Shown one piece after another: positions 37,484 through 45,471 of a stretch of 64,000 nucleotides of DNA. The position numbers were made by a program, and so were the translations under genes. Numbering within the stretch: the first letter of the stretch is position 1; each line of letters begins with the position of its first letter. The stretch is from Polaribacter sp. NJDZ03 (GTDB lineage Bacteria; Bacteroidota; Bacteroidia; Flavobacteriales; Flavobacteriaceae), in the NCBI RefSeq assembly GCF_019263805.1, contig NZ_CP079195.1, forward strand, positions 4,014,669 to 4,078,668, read 5' to 3'. The notes under the pieces were generated by a model that worked only from the letters and a program-made list of their open reading frames with translations, was not told the DNA's origin and made no database searches.

Positions 37484-39391
37484 ATGAGCAATTACCACAT
37501 AAAACATTTAGAAGAATATTTTAAAGTATATAGAAAATCAATAAGAGAGCCAGAAGTATTTTGGGAAGAAATAGCAGAAGAGCATTTTTTATGGAGAAAA
37601 AAATGGGACAATGTATTAGATTGGGATTTTTCTAAACCAGAAGTTAAATGGTTTGAAGGTGCAAAATTAAACATCACAGAAAATTGTATTGATAGGCATT
37701 TATCTACAAAAGCAGACAAAACAGCTATTTTATTTGAACCTAATGACCCGAATGAACCTGCAGAGCATATTTCTTATAAACAATTATCAGAAAGAGTAAA
37801 TCAATTTGCCAATGTTTTAAAAGATCACGGAATTAAAAAAGGAGATAGGGTTTGTATTTATGTTCCTATGATTCCAGAATTAGCAATTTCTTTGTTAGCT
37901 TGTGCAAGAATAGGAGCTATACATTCTGTTGTTTTTGCAGGTTTTTCATCAACAGCTTTAGCAACAAGAATTAACGATTCTGATTGTAAAATGGTGATAA
38001 CTGCTGATGGTTCTTTTAGAGGAAAAAAATCTATCGATTTAAAGGGAATCGTAGATGAAGCCTTAGAAAAATGTCCGGGAGTAGAAAATGTATTGGTTGC
38101 AAAAAGAACCAAGGCAAATATAAACATGAAAGAAGGAAGAGATAAATGGTTACAACCATTATTAGACAATGCTTCTACGGATTGTAATCCTGAAATAATG
38201 GATGCAGAAGATCCTTTATTTATTTTATACACATCTGGTTCTACAGGGAAACCAAAAGGAATGGTTCACACAACTGCTGGTTATATGGTGTATACAGCAT
38301 ATACATTTAAAAATGCATTTCAATACAGAGAAAACGATGTGTATTGGTGTACTGCCGATATCGGTTGGATTACTGGGCATTCTTATATTGTATATGGACC
38401 GTTAGCAAACGGAGCAACAACCGTACTTTTTGAAGGCGTACCAAGTTATCCAGATTTTGGACGTTTTTGGGATATTATAGAAAAACATAAAATCAATCAA
38501 TTTTATACAGCTCCAACTGCCATTAGAGCTTTGGCAAAACACGGAACAGAATTATTAGATACGTATGATTTATCTTCTTTAAAGGTTCTAGGGTCTGTTG
38601 GTGAGCCAATTAATGAAGAAGCATGGCACTGGTATAATGATAATGTAGGTAAGGGAAAAAGTCCTGTTATAGATTCTTGGTGGCAAACAGAAACTGGTGG
38701 AATTATGATTACACCAATTCCGTATGTAACCCCAACAAAACCAACCTATGCAACCTTACCGTTTATAGGAATTCAACCTGCAATTATGGATGAAAACGGA
38801 GGAGAATTAAAAGGAAATCAAGTAGAAGGAAGATTGTGTATCAAGTTTCCTTGGCCAAGTATTGCACGTACTATTTGGGGCGATCATCAACGATATAAAG
38901 AGACTTATTTTTCTGCCTATAAAAACATGTATTTTACAGGTGATGGAGCGCTGAGAGATGAGGTTGGTTATTATAGAATTACAGGTAGAGTAGATGATGT
39001 AATTATTGTTTCTGGACATAATTTAGGAACTGCACCAATTGAAGATGCTATTAACGAACATCCTGCAATTGCAGAATCTGCTATCGTTGGTTTTCCGCAT
39101 GATATTAAAGGAAGTGCTTTATATGGCTATATTACCTTAAAAAATGCTGGAGAATATAGAAATCATGATAATTTAGAAAAAGAAATCAATCAATTAATTA
39201 CAGATAGAATTGGTCCTATTGCTAAATTAGATAAAATTCAGTTTACAGAAGGATTGCCAAAAACACGTTCAGGTAAAATTATGAGACGTATTTTACGTAA
39301 AATAGCTTGTAACGAAATGGATAATTTAGGAGATACAAGTACGCTGTTAAATCCAGAAATAGTACAAAGTATTATTGATAATAGAAAGTAA
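37484..39391 (+). CDS. acs: acetyl-CoA synthetase
   Basis: 635 residues, AMP-forming acetate:CoA ligase. Motifs: LFILYTSGSTGKPKGMVHTT (about 245-264), WWQTETGGIMITP, YFTGDGALRDEVGYYRITGR and the C-terminal catalytic Lys in RSGKIMRRILRK (K598), which is the usual acetylation site. Length fits Acs (about 635-650). It precedes a kinase/regulator pair by 23 bases, an unusual neighbour that suggests joint transcription. Confidence 0.96.
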   Translation: MSNYHIKHLEEYFKVYRKSIREPEVFWEEIAEEHFLWRKKWDNVLDWDFSKPEVKWFEGAKLNITENCIDRHLSTKADKTAILFEPNDPNEPAEHISYKQLSERVNQFANVLKDHGIKKGDRVCIYVPMIPELAISLLACARIGAIHSVVFAGFSSTALATRINDSDCKMVITADGSFRGKKSIDLKGIVDEALEKCPGVENVLVAKRTKANINMKEGRDKWLQPLLDNASTDCNPEIMDAEDPLFILYTSGSTGKPKGMVHTTAGYMVYTAYTFKNAFQYRENDVYWCTADIGWITGHSYIVYGPLANGATTVLFEGVPSYPDFGRFWDIIEKHKINQFYTAPTAIRALAKHGTELLDTYDLSSLKVLGSVGEPINEEAWHWYNDNVGKGKSPVIDSWWQTETGGIMITPIPYVTPTKPTYATLPFIGIQPAIMDENGGELKGNQVEGRLCIKFPWPSIARTIWGDHQRYKETYFSAYKNMYFTGDGALRDEVGYYRITGRVDDVIIVSGHNLGTAPIEDAINEHPAIAESAIVGFPHDIKGSALYGYITLKNAGEYRNHDNLEKEINQLITDRIGPIAKLDKIQFTEGLPKTRSGKIMRRILRKIACNEMDNLGDTSTLLNPEIVQSIIDNRK

Positions 39392-39414
39392 TTAGATATA
39401 TTTTTTATTTGTAG

Positions 39415-40515
39415 ATGGAAAACCAGATTACGCTAGAAGATAAATTAAAAGAAAGAATTAAAGAACTAACTTGTTTGTATAGAGTTAGTTCTTTAATTAA
39501 AGATAGTAGTTTTAATGATTTAAAAGAATTATTAAAAGAAATAGCCATAAGTTTAAAAGAAGCAGTTCGATTTCCTGAAGAAGCATTTGTAGAAATTAAA
39601 GTAGATAATTTTATTTTTATTGAAGGGAAAAAAAGAGAAGATGCTATTTTTATTATTTCTGCTATAAAATCTTTTGGAAAAATTAAAGGATCTGTAACGA
39701 TAGGTTATTCCAAGCAAAAATTTTCTGAAAACTCTTTTTTAGAAGAAGAAAAATTATTGTTACATCAGATTGCTTCAGAAATTGGAGATTTTTTAGAACG
39801 AAAAGAAATCAATGAAAAAGAAGAGATTGCTAAAAGACAAATAGAAAGAGTAGGTAGATTAACTATTTTAGGAGAAATTACTGCGGGAATTGCACACGAA
39901 TTAAATACACCTTTAGCTAATATTTTAGGCTTTTCAGAATTATTAAAAGAACAATATAAAGGCGATAAAGTTGGGCGTGAAGACTTAAATAAAATAATAA
40001 ATAGTGCTATTTATTCTAGAGAAGTTGTTAAAAAATTAATGTTTTTTTCTTGTGAAATGCCTCAGCAAATGGTATCTGTAGATATCAATATTATTATAAA
40101 TGAGGCAATTAGTTTGTTAAAACCTAGTTTTAATAAAAAACACATACGCTGTATCGTCACTTTTTCAGTTGATAAAATTTATTTAAAAGTTGATAAAATT
40201 CAGTTAACGCAAGTAATTTTTAATTTGGTAATCAATGCTATTTATTTTTCACCAGAAAGGGGTAAAATACATATTGCTGTTATTGATAAATCTAAAAAGG
40301 TACAAATTAGAATTTCTGATGAAGGTTCAGGAATAGAACCTGCTAATTCTGAAAATATTTTTAATCCTTTTTTTACAACCAAACCTACTGGAGATGGTTC
40401 TGGTTTAGGTTTAAGTGTTGTACACGGAATTATTAAAAGTCATAAAGGCACTATAATTCATCAACCAAATTCACCAAAAGGGACTATTTTTGTTGTTAGT
40501 TTTCCTAAAAGTTAA
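39415..40515 (+). CDS. sensor histidine kinase (cytoplasmic, GAF-like sensor)
   Basis: 366 residues. No membrane helix, so a cytosolic sensor. N-terminal about 10-135 looks like a GAF-type domain; the dimerisation box has H161 in GIAHELNTPLANILGF; ATPase boxes are QVIFNLVINAIYFSP (N), ISDEGSGIEP (G1) and GDGSGLGLSVVHGI (G2). Its regulator starts three bases after its stop. It is closely packed behind acs, so the signal may reflect acetate/acetyl-CoA metabolism; this is inferred. Confidence 0.9.
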   Translation: MENQITLEDKLKERIKELTCLYRVSSLIKDSSFNDLKELLKEIAISLKEAVRFPEEAFVEIKVDNFIFIEGKKREDAIFIISAIKSFGKIKGSVTIGYSKQKFSENSFLEEEKLLLHQIASEIGDFLERKEINEKEEIAKRQIERVGRLTILGEITAGIAHELNTPLANILGFSELLKEQYKGDKVGREDLNKIINSAIYSREVVKKLMFFSCEMPQQMVSVDINIIINEAISLLKPSFNKKHIRCIVTFSVDKIYLKVDKIQLTQVIFNLVINAIYFSPERGKIHIAVIDKSKKVQIRISDEGSGIEPANSENIFNPFFTTKPTGDGSGLGLSVVHGIIKSHKGTIIHQPNSPKGTIFVVSFPKS

Positions 40516-40518
40516 AAG

Positions 40519-41844
40519 ATGCTAAACAAAGAAAATATATTAATTGTAGATGATGATATTCTAATTTTAGAACTCATTCAACGGCATTTACAATCCTTAA
40601 ATTACCATACTTATAAAGCGATATCTGTAAAAGAAGCATTAGAGATTTTAAAAGACACTTCTATAGATTTATTAATTACAGATTTACAAATGCCCGATGT
40701 AGATGGTTTAGAGTTAATTAAATACACGTCTGAGCATTATCCTAAAATTCCAAAATTAGTAGTTACCGGTTTTCCTTCTATAGAAGGTGCTTTAGAGGTA
40801 ATGAAATCTGGAGCAGTAGATTATATTACAAAACCTTTTACAAAAGAAGAACTTAAAACGGCTATTTTAAAATCTTTAGAAATAAAACCGAAAGAAGATA
40901 CAATTACCAAGATAAAAGTAGCAGAAACTCATAAACCGTATGGCGAATTAATAGGTTCATCGCCTGCAATGAAAAAGGTTACAGATGTAATAGAACGGTT
41001 AAAAAATAACAAAGCAACAGTTTTTATTCATGGAGAAAGCGGAACGGGAAAAGAGTTGGTGGCACGTTCTATTCATTATATGGGTAAATATTCCTCAGCA
41101 CCTTTTGTTGCGGTAAACTGCGGAGCAATTCCAGAAAATTTATTAGAATCAGAATTGTTTGGTTATGTAAAGGGAGCATTTACGGGAGCAGAAAAAGATA
41201 GAAAAGGTTTTTTTCAGGCAGCCAATAATGGGACTATTTTTTTAGATGAAATAGGCAATGCTTCTTTAGCAACTCAGCTAAGATTATTGCGTGTTTTGCA
41301 AGAAAAAGAAGTAGTACGAGTTGGCTCGCAAAAAGCAGAAAAAGTGGATGTAAGGGTAATTGCTGCAACAAATATTAACCTTAAAGATTTAATTGAGAAA
41401 AAGCGTTTTAGAGAAGATTTGTACTATAGATTAACAGTTGTAGAAATTAAAGTACCAACTTTAGTAGAAAGAATTTCGGACATTCCGTTGTTGGTAGAAA
41501 AGTTTTTATTTAAATACGGAATAGAGTATAAAGACCGTTTTTTAAAAATTACACCAGAAGCTTTAGAGGTTTTAAAAAATTATTATTGGCCAGGTAATAT
41601 TAGAGAATTAGAAAATGTAATACAAAGAGCTATTATTATGTCTGATAGCTTTGTAGATGTAGAGCATTTGCCAGAGCATATCAAATATCAAATAGATTTT
41701 TCTAAAACAAACAAGTTACTGTCTTTAAAAGAATTTGAGAAAAGCTATATTTTAAAGGTATTAAAAGCCACAAACAACAACAAAACAAAAGCTGCAGAAA
41801 TTCTTAAAATTGATAGAAAAACACTTCGAGAAAAATTAAAATAA
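40519..41844 (+). CDS. NtrC-family sigma-54-dependent response regulator
   Basis: 441 residues. REC domain about 5-120 with D55 in LLITDLQMPDVDG; AAA+ domain about 140-375 with Walker A HGESGTGKE, the sigma-54 contact loop GAFTGA (219-224) and Walker B GTIFLDEIG; Fis-type helix-turn-helix at the C-terminus (NKTKAAEILKIDRKTLREKL). It activates sigma-54 RNA polymerase. A good sigma-54 promoter lies 137 bases after its stop, the obvious candidate target. Confidence 0.95.
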   Translation: MLNKENILIVDDDILILELIQRHLQSLNYHTYKAISVKEALEILKDTSIDLLITDLQMPDVDGLELIKYTSEHYPKIPKLVVTGFPSIEGALEVMKSGAVDYITKPFTKEELKTAILKSLEIKPKEDTITKIKVAETHKPYGELIGSSPAMKKVTDVIERLKNNKATVFIHGESGTGKELVARSIHYMGKYSSAPFVAVNCGAIPENLLESELFGYVKGAFTGAEKDRKGFFQAANNGTIFLDEIGNASLATQLRLLRVLQEKEVVRVGSQKAEKVDVRVIAATNINLKDLIEKKRFREDLYYRLTVVEIKVPTLVERISDIPLLVEKFLFKYGIEYKDRFLKITPEALEVLKNYYWPGNIRELENVIQRAIIMSDSFVDVEHLPEHIKYQIDFSKTNKLLSLKEFEKSYILKVLKATNNNKTKAAEILKIDRKTLREKLK

Positions 41845-41869
41845 ATATTTTTAAAAACGAGTAAAAAAG

Positions 41870-41907
41870 TAGCAGTTGAGGAATATTTCCTCAACTGTTT
41901 TTTTTTG
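41870..41907 (+). terminator. intrinsic terminator after the NtrC-type regulator
   Basis: agcagttgaggaa and ttcctcaactgtt pair around tat, followed by nine T. It separates the acs-kinase-regulator run from the sigma-54-driven genes. Confidence 0.85.
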
Positions 41908-41908
41908 T

Positions 41909-41931
41909 GACACATATTAATTTCGTGTATC
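41909..41931. promoter_or_regulatory. imperfect palindrome upstream of the sigma-54 promoter (activator-site candidate)
   Basis: gacacatattaatttcgtgtatc has matching ends (gayaca / tgtrtc in part) and lies about 50-72 bases before the -24 box, where enhancer sites for NtrC-type activators occur. The match is imperfect. Confidence 0.3.
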
Positions 41932-41980
41932 TTATTGATTTTTAAATAATTGAGCAGGTGTTTTAATGTTTTAAAATAAG

Positions 41981-41995
41981 TGGCATATAGCTTGC
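41981..41995 (+). promoter_or_regulatory. sigma-54 (-24/-12) promoter
   Basis: TGGCATATAGCTTGC fits TGGCAYRN4TTGC at every defined position, with the exact 4-base spacer. The next base is C instead of A/T. The transcript would begin near 42006, 20 bases before the ATG at 42026. It is the only such site I noticed in an intergenic region of the window. Confidence 0.75.
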
Positions 41996-42025
41996 CATAA
42001 GGTAGTTGTAATTAAAACGATAATT

Positions 42026-42175
42026 ATGGTTTTCAATAATAATAGTTTATGTAATACTTGTGTTCATAAAATAGACTGTAGTTTAACATCAAATAAAAAT
42101 GCTATTTGGTCTTGTAGTGAGTATGAGAAAAAGGATTTATTAGAAACAAATACAATATCAGATTTTAGCTTTTAA
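42026..42175 (+). CDS. small Cys-containing protein, first gene behind the sigma-54 promoter
   Basis: 49 residues, too short for most ORF callers. The four cysteines are in CNTCVHKIDC and WSCSEYE (positions about 8, 11, 17, 32), a spacing that could bind a metal (zinc-ribbon-like). Start ATG at 42026 lies 20 bases after the expected transcription start. Not recognised as a named family. It is followed at once by the interrupted gene. Confidence 0.65.
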   Translation: MVFNNNSLCNTCVHKIDCSLTSNKNAIWSCSEYEKKDLLETNTISDFSF

Positions 42176-42179
42176 GTAA

Positions 42180-42617
42180 GTGAGAAAGAAATTGAACTCA
42201 TTTAATTATAAAGATATTGAGTGTAGAAATGTAAAAAATAAGCTAGCTAAATTAGGTTTAAGAAAACGTTTTAAAGTAGTTTCTGAGTCTATTTAATTAG
42301 TAAAAGGAAACCCTAATGAAACAATATTTGATATAACCAATATTGAATCTACTTTTCATATTCCTTTAGGGATGGAGAGTGAAGGTGTCGTTAAAAATAG
42401 TATTGTTATAACTCCAAGTATTTTATATTATTCTGGAGGTATTTTAGATGGTTATTTTTAATGTCTTCATATTAGGCTTAATAGACAAAAAGGAAAAGTA
42501 TTAAACGTAATTAAAGATAGGCAAATAGATTTATGTTCTGCAGCCTAACTTTTGGTAACAGAAGTATTAGAAAGAGTGTATGTAAAACGTGGTGTTTTCC
42601 ATAGAATTAAATTTTGA
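42180..42617 (+). pseudogene. gene with three in-frame TAA stops, unrecognised family
   Basis: From GTG at 42180 one frame runs 145 codons to TGA at 42615 with no frameshift, but codons 39 (42294), 94 (42459) and 123 (42546) are TAA. The sequence between stops is protein-like: NPNETIFDITNIESTFHIPL, VITPSILYYSGGILDGYF and LLVTEVLERVYVKRGVFHRI. It ends five bases before the GreA-like gene, an operon-like fit. I do not recognise the protein. Most likely a decaying gene; the preserved frame argues for a recent loss. Confidence 0.75.
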
Positions 42618-42621
42618 AAAA

Positions 42622-43032
42622 ATGAAGTATGGTCAGTTAATTATAGAAGAAAATGAGTTTTTAATACTAGAAAAACTCTTAAATTTAAACAAAGTAGTAG
42701 AATCAAAAACGGTAAAAAGTCATATTTTAAAACTACAAGAAGAATTAAGAAATGTAACCAAAGTTGTAACGAAAAAAGAAATGCCTTTAGATGTAGTTAG
42801 GCTTAATTCTTTAGTTACAGTTTGTTCTTTAGATGGTTTATGGGAGAAAACTTTTGAGTTGGTTGTACCTTCCAAAGGGAACATTTTAGAAAACAAAATA
42901 TCATTATTGTTACCTATGGGTACTGCAGTTTTAGGGTATGCCAAAGATGATTTAATTTTATGGGATTTTCCAGGAGGCTTAAAAGAATTAAAAGTTTTAG
43001 AAGTAATGCAGCCAGAAAGTATAACAAAATAA
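42622..43032 (+). CDS. GreA/GreB- or Rnk-like protein
   Basis: 136 residues from MKYGQLIIEENEF; a longer frame from 42589 would start inside the preceding pseudogene. The C-terminal part (about 60-130) has the GreA/Rnk FKBP-like C-domain: MPLDVVRLNSLVTVCSLDG, VVPSKGNILENKISLLLPMG and TAVLGYAKDDLILWDFPGG. The short N-terminal helix without a full coiled coil fits Rnk/GreA-like regulators that bind RNA polymerase near the secondary channel. The stress-type role is inferred from its sigma-54 setting. Confidence 0.78.
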   Translation: MKYGQLIIEENEFLILEKLLNLNKVVESKTVKSHILKLQEELRNVTKVVTKKEMPLDVVRLNSLVTVCSLDGLWEKTFELVVPSKGNILENKISLLLPMGTAVLGYAKDDLILWDFPGGLKELKVLEVMQPESITK

Positions 43033-43041
43033 ATAATAATT

Positions 43042-43392
43042 ATGCAGATAAATAATGAACAAACTGAAAATCAAATAATTCAAAAACGTAGTCTAAACGA
43101 AGTAAATAGATGGATGTTAGATCTGAATGAAATTTCACAAGAATGTAATGACCTTGAAAGGAATAGTCTAGACGGAGATCTTTTAAATAAAGAAGTTTCT
43201 ACTATTATTGAGAGTAACAAGAGGATATATCGTACACTTTTACAATATAAAAATGACTTAGATAACCCAACTGAATGTATTGATTTAGCGTGTGATTTAT
43301 TTTTTTACAAAGAGCATAAAAAAAATAGAAATTTATTTATAGAACATCTTAATGATTATAAAAACTTGAAAAAGGAATATGATTTAATTTAA
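43042..43392 (+). CDS. small helical protein behind the GreA-like gene
   Basis: 116 residues, mostly charged helix with coiled-coil potential (EVNRWMLDLNEISQECNDLE; FIEHLNDYKNLKKEYDLI). No family recognised. It starts nine bases after the GreA-like stop and is followed by a strong terminator, so it is the last gene of the sigma-54 unit. Confidence 0.6.
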   Translation: MQINNEQTENQIIQKRSLNEVNRWMLDLNEISQECNDLERNSLDGDLLNKEVSTIIESNKRIYRTLLQYKNDLDNPTECIDLACDLFFYKEHKKNRNLFIEHLNDYKNLKKEYDLI

Positions 43393-43415
43393 TTATTGTT
43401 AAGTTAGTTTTTTTG

Positions 43416-43457
43416 TAGGTGGCTCCAAATTAGATTTGGAGCTGCCTTTTTTTATTT
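43416..43457 (+). terminator. intrinsic terminator of the sigma-54 gene cluster
   Basis: ggtggctccaaat pairs with atttggagctgcc around tag, followed by seven T. It lies 24 bases after the last stop. Confidence 0.85.
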
Positions 43458-43669
43458 AAAAAAAACTACAAAACGAATACTTTTAACTTCAGCACTTAGT
43501 TTCTTTAGAAAAACATTGTTTATAGGATTCTCAAAAAAAGTGGATATATTTTCTTTCTAAACCAATTCATATTATAAAAATTGAGGGAATTTAAATCTAA
43601 TCTATATCTTAGATACTGAATTACTAGTAATAAACTGATTGTGCCATCTTTTACCACATAAAATTGATG

Positions 43670-45211
43670 TTATAGTGGGATGTTTCCATGCTTACGATCT
43701 GGTCTTACTATTTCTTTATTTTCTAGCATAGAAAAAGCTTTTATTAATTTTCTTCGGGTATCTTTTGGCAGAATTACTTCATCTATAAAACCACGTTGAG
43801 TAGCACTATAAGGGTTGGCAAAATGGTCGGCATATTCAGCTTCTTTTTCTTTCCATTTTGCATCTGGGTTTTCTGCGGATTTAATTTCACGTTTAAAAAT
43901 AATTTCGGCTGCTCCTTTGGCTCCCATCACTGCAATTTCTGCACTTGGCCATGCAAAATTCATGTCTGCTCCAATGTGTTTAGAGTTCATAACATCATAC
44001 GCGCCTCCATAAGCTTTTCGGGTAATTACAGTAACTCTTGGCACGGTAGCTTCGCTAAAAGCATAAAGTAATTTTGCTCCGTGTACAATAATACCATTCC
44101 ATTCTTGGTCTGTTCCGGGTAAAAAACCGGGTACATCTTCTAGTACTAAAAGCGGAATATTAAAAGCATCACAAAAACGGACAAAACGGGCTGCTTTTTT
44201 TGAACTATTGACATCTAATACTCCAGCCAAAAACTTTGGTTGATTGGCTACAATACCAATACTTCTTCCACCTAACCTAGCAAAACCAACTATAATATTT
44301 TCAGCATAATCTTTATGTATTTCATAAAAAGAGTCTTTGTCAATTATTCCTGATATTACGGTATGCATATCATATGGTTTATTGGCATCTAAAGGAACTA
44401 TTGTTGATAGTTCTTCCTTAATTTCATCCTCTAATTTAAATGGCAAAAGGGTAGGAGTTTCTTTATTATTTTGAGGCAAATAACTTAAAAGTTTTTTAAT
44501 GTCTTCTAAACACGCTACATCATTAGAAGACGTTTTATGTGCCACTCCAGATTTAGTAGCATGTGTACTTGCACCACCTAATTCTTCACTAGTTACTTCT
44601 TCATTAGTAACTGTTTTTACTACACTGGGACCTGTTACAAACATATAACTTGTATGTTCTACCATAATGGTAAAATCTGTCATTGCAGGTGAATATACCG
44701 CACCACCAGCACAAGGTCCCATAATTGCGGATAACTGCGGAATGATACCCGAAGATTGTACATTTTTGTAAAAAATATCTGCATAACCACCAAGGGAACG
44801 AACCCCTTCTTGAATTCTGGCTCCACCAGAATCGTTTAAACCAATTATTGGTGCTCCAACCTTTAGGGCTAAATCCATTATTTTGCAAATTTTTTCTGCA
44901 TGTGTTTCTGATAAAGAACCTCCAAAAACTGTAAAATCTTGTGCAAAAACATAGGTTAATCTTCCACTAACGGTTCCGTAACCAGTAACTACGCCATCGC
45001 CATAAAAGATTTGGTTTTCCATGCCAAAATCTTTCGTTCTATGTGTAACTAAAGCGCCAATTTCTTCAAAAGAACCATCATCTAATAAATACATAACGCG
45101 TTCTCTGGCGGTTAGTTTTTTATTTTGATGTTGCTTATCAATTTTTTCTTGTCCGCCTCCTAAATAAGCGAGAGCAATTTTTTCGTTAAGGATTTTTATT
45201 TTTGATTCCAT
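43670..45211 (-). CDS. acyl-CoA (propionyl/acetyl-CoA) carboxylase carboxyltransferase subunit
   Basis: 513 residues from [20 protein letters not shown]; a longer frame from 45241 is set aside as it begins in a repeat. The enzyme moves CO2 from biotin to an acyl-CoA. Motifs: [19 protein letters not shown] (about 133-151), [37 protein letters not shown] and [19 protein letters not shown]. It is the PccB/AccD-beta type with both crotonase-like halves in one chain. It is the last gene of a carrier-carboxylase-transferase operon, separated from accC by a repeat-rich spacer. Confidence 0.93.
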   Translation of the reverse strand: MESKIKILNEKIALAYLGGGQEKIDKQHQNKKLTARERVMYLLDDGSFEEIGALVTHRTKDFGMENQIFYGDGVVTGYGTVSGRLTYVFAQDFTVFGGSLSETHAEKICKIMDLALKVGAPIIGLNDSGGARIQEGVRSLGGYADIFYKNVQSSGIIPQLSAIMGPCAGGAVYSPAMTDFTIMVEHTSYMFVTGPSVVKTVTNEEVTSEELGGASTHATKSGVAHKTSSNDVACLEDIKKLLSYLPQNNKETPTLLPFKLEDEIKEELSTIVPLDANKPYDMHTVISGIIDKDSFYEIHKDYAENIIVGFARLGGRSIGIVANQPKFLAGVLDVNSSKKAARFVRFCDAFNIPLLVLEDVPGFLPGTDQEWNGIIVHGAKLLYAFSEATVPRVTVITRKAYGGAYDVMNSKHIGADMNFAWPSAEIAVMGAKGAAEIIFKREIKSAENPDAKWKEKEAEYADHFANPYSATQRGFIDEVILPKDTRRKLIKAFSMLENKEIVRPDRKHGNIPL

Positions 45212-45224
45212 TATTGTGTTTGTT

Positions 45225-45306
45225 TTCTTGTAAAGACGCAAAGGCGCAAAGTTTTGCTAGTTGTGTTGTGTGTTTTTTTTCTCGCAAAGGCGCAAAGACG
45301 CAAAGG
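45225..45306. repeat. family D repeat: cgcaaaggcgcaaag units
   Basis: aaagacgcaaaggcgcaaag (45232) and tcgcaaaggcgcaaagacgc followed by aaagg (45282-45306) recur around a spacer, just before the microsatellite. They lie directly in front of the carboxyltransferase start on the minus strand. The same type of motif (ctctgcgttttctctctgtg) is at 17370-17400. Confidence 0.6.
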
Positions 45307-45310
45307 TTTG

Positions 45311-45377
<67 letters not shown>

Positions 45378-45442
45378 GACTATTTTTGAATTACTTTTAT
45401 ATGAAATAATAATTTACACGTCTAATTTTTATTTTTTTGAAT

Positions 45443-45463
45443 ACTGCGACTGCGACTGCGACT
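45443..45463. repeat. hexanucleotide repeat (actgcg)3.5
   Basis: Three full actgcg units and a half, nine bases before the accC stop on the minus strand. It adds to the repeat-rich character of the spacer. Confidence 0.85.
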
Positions 45464-45471
45464 TAATACTG

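Noticed and set aside
43796..44071. Plus-strand frames inside the carboxyltransferase gene
   Set aside because: Shadow frames antisense to a strongly conserved enzyme.
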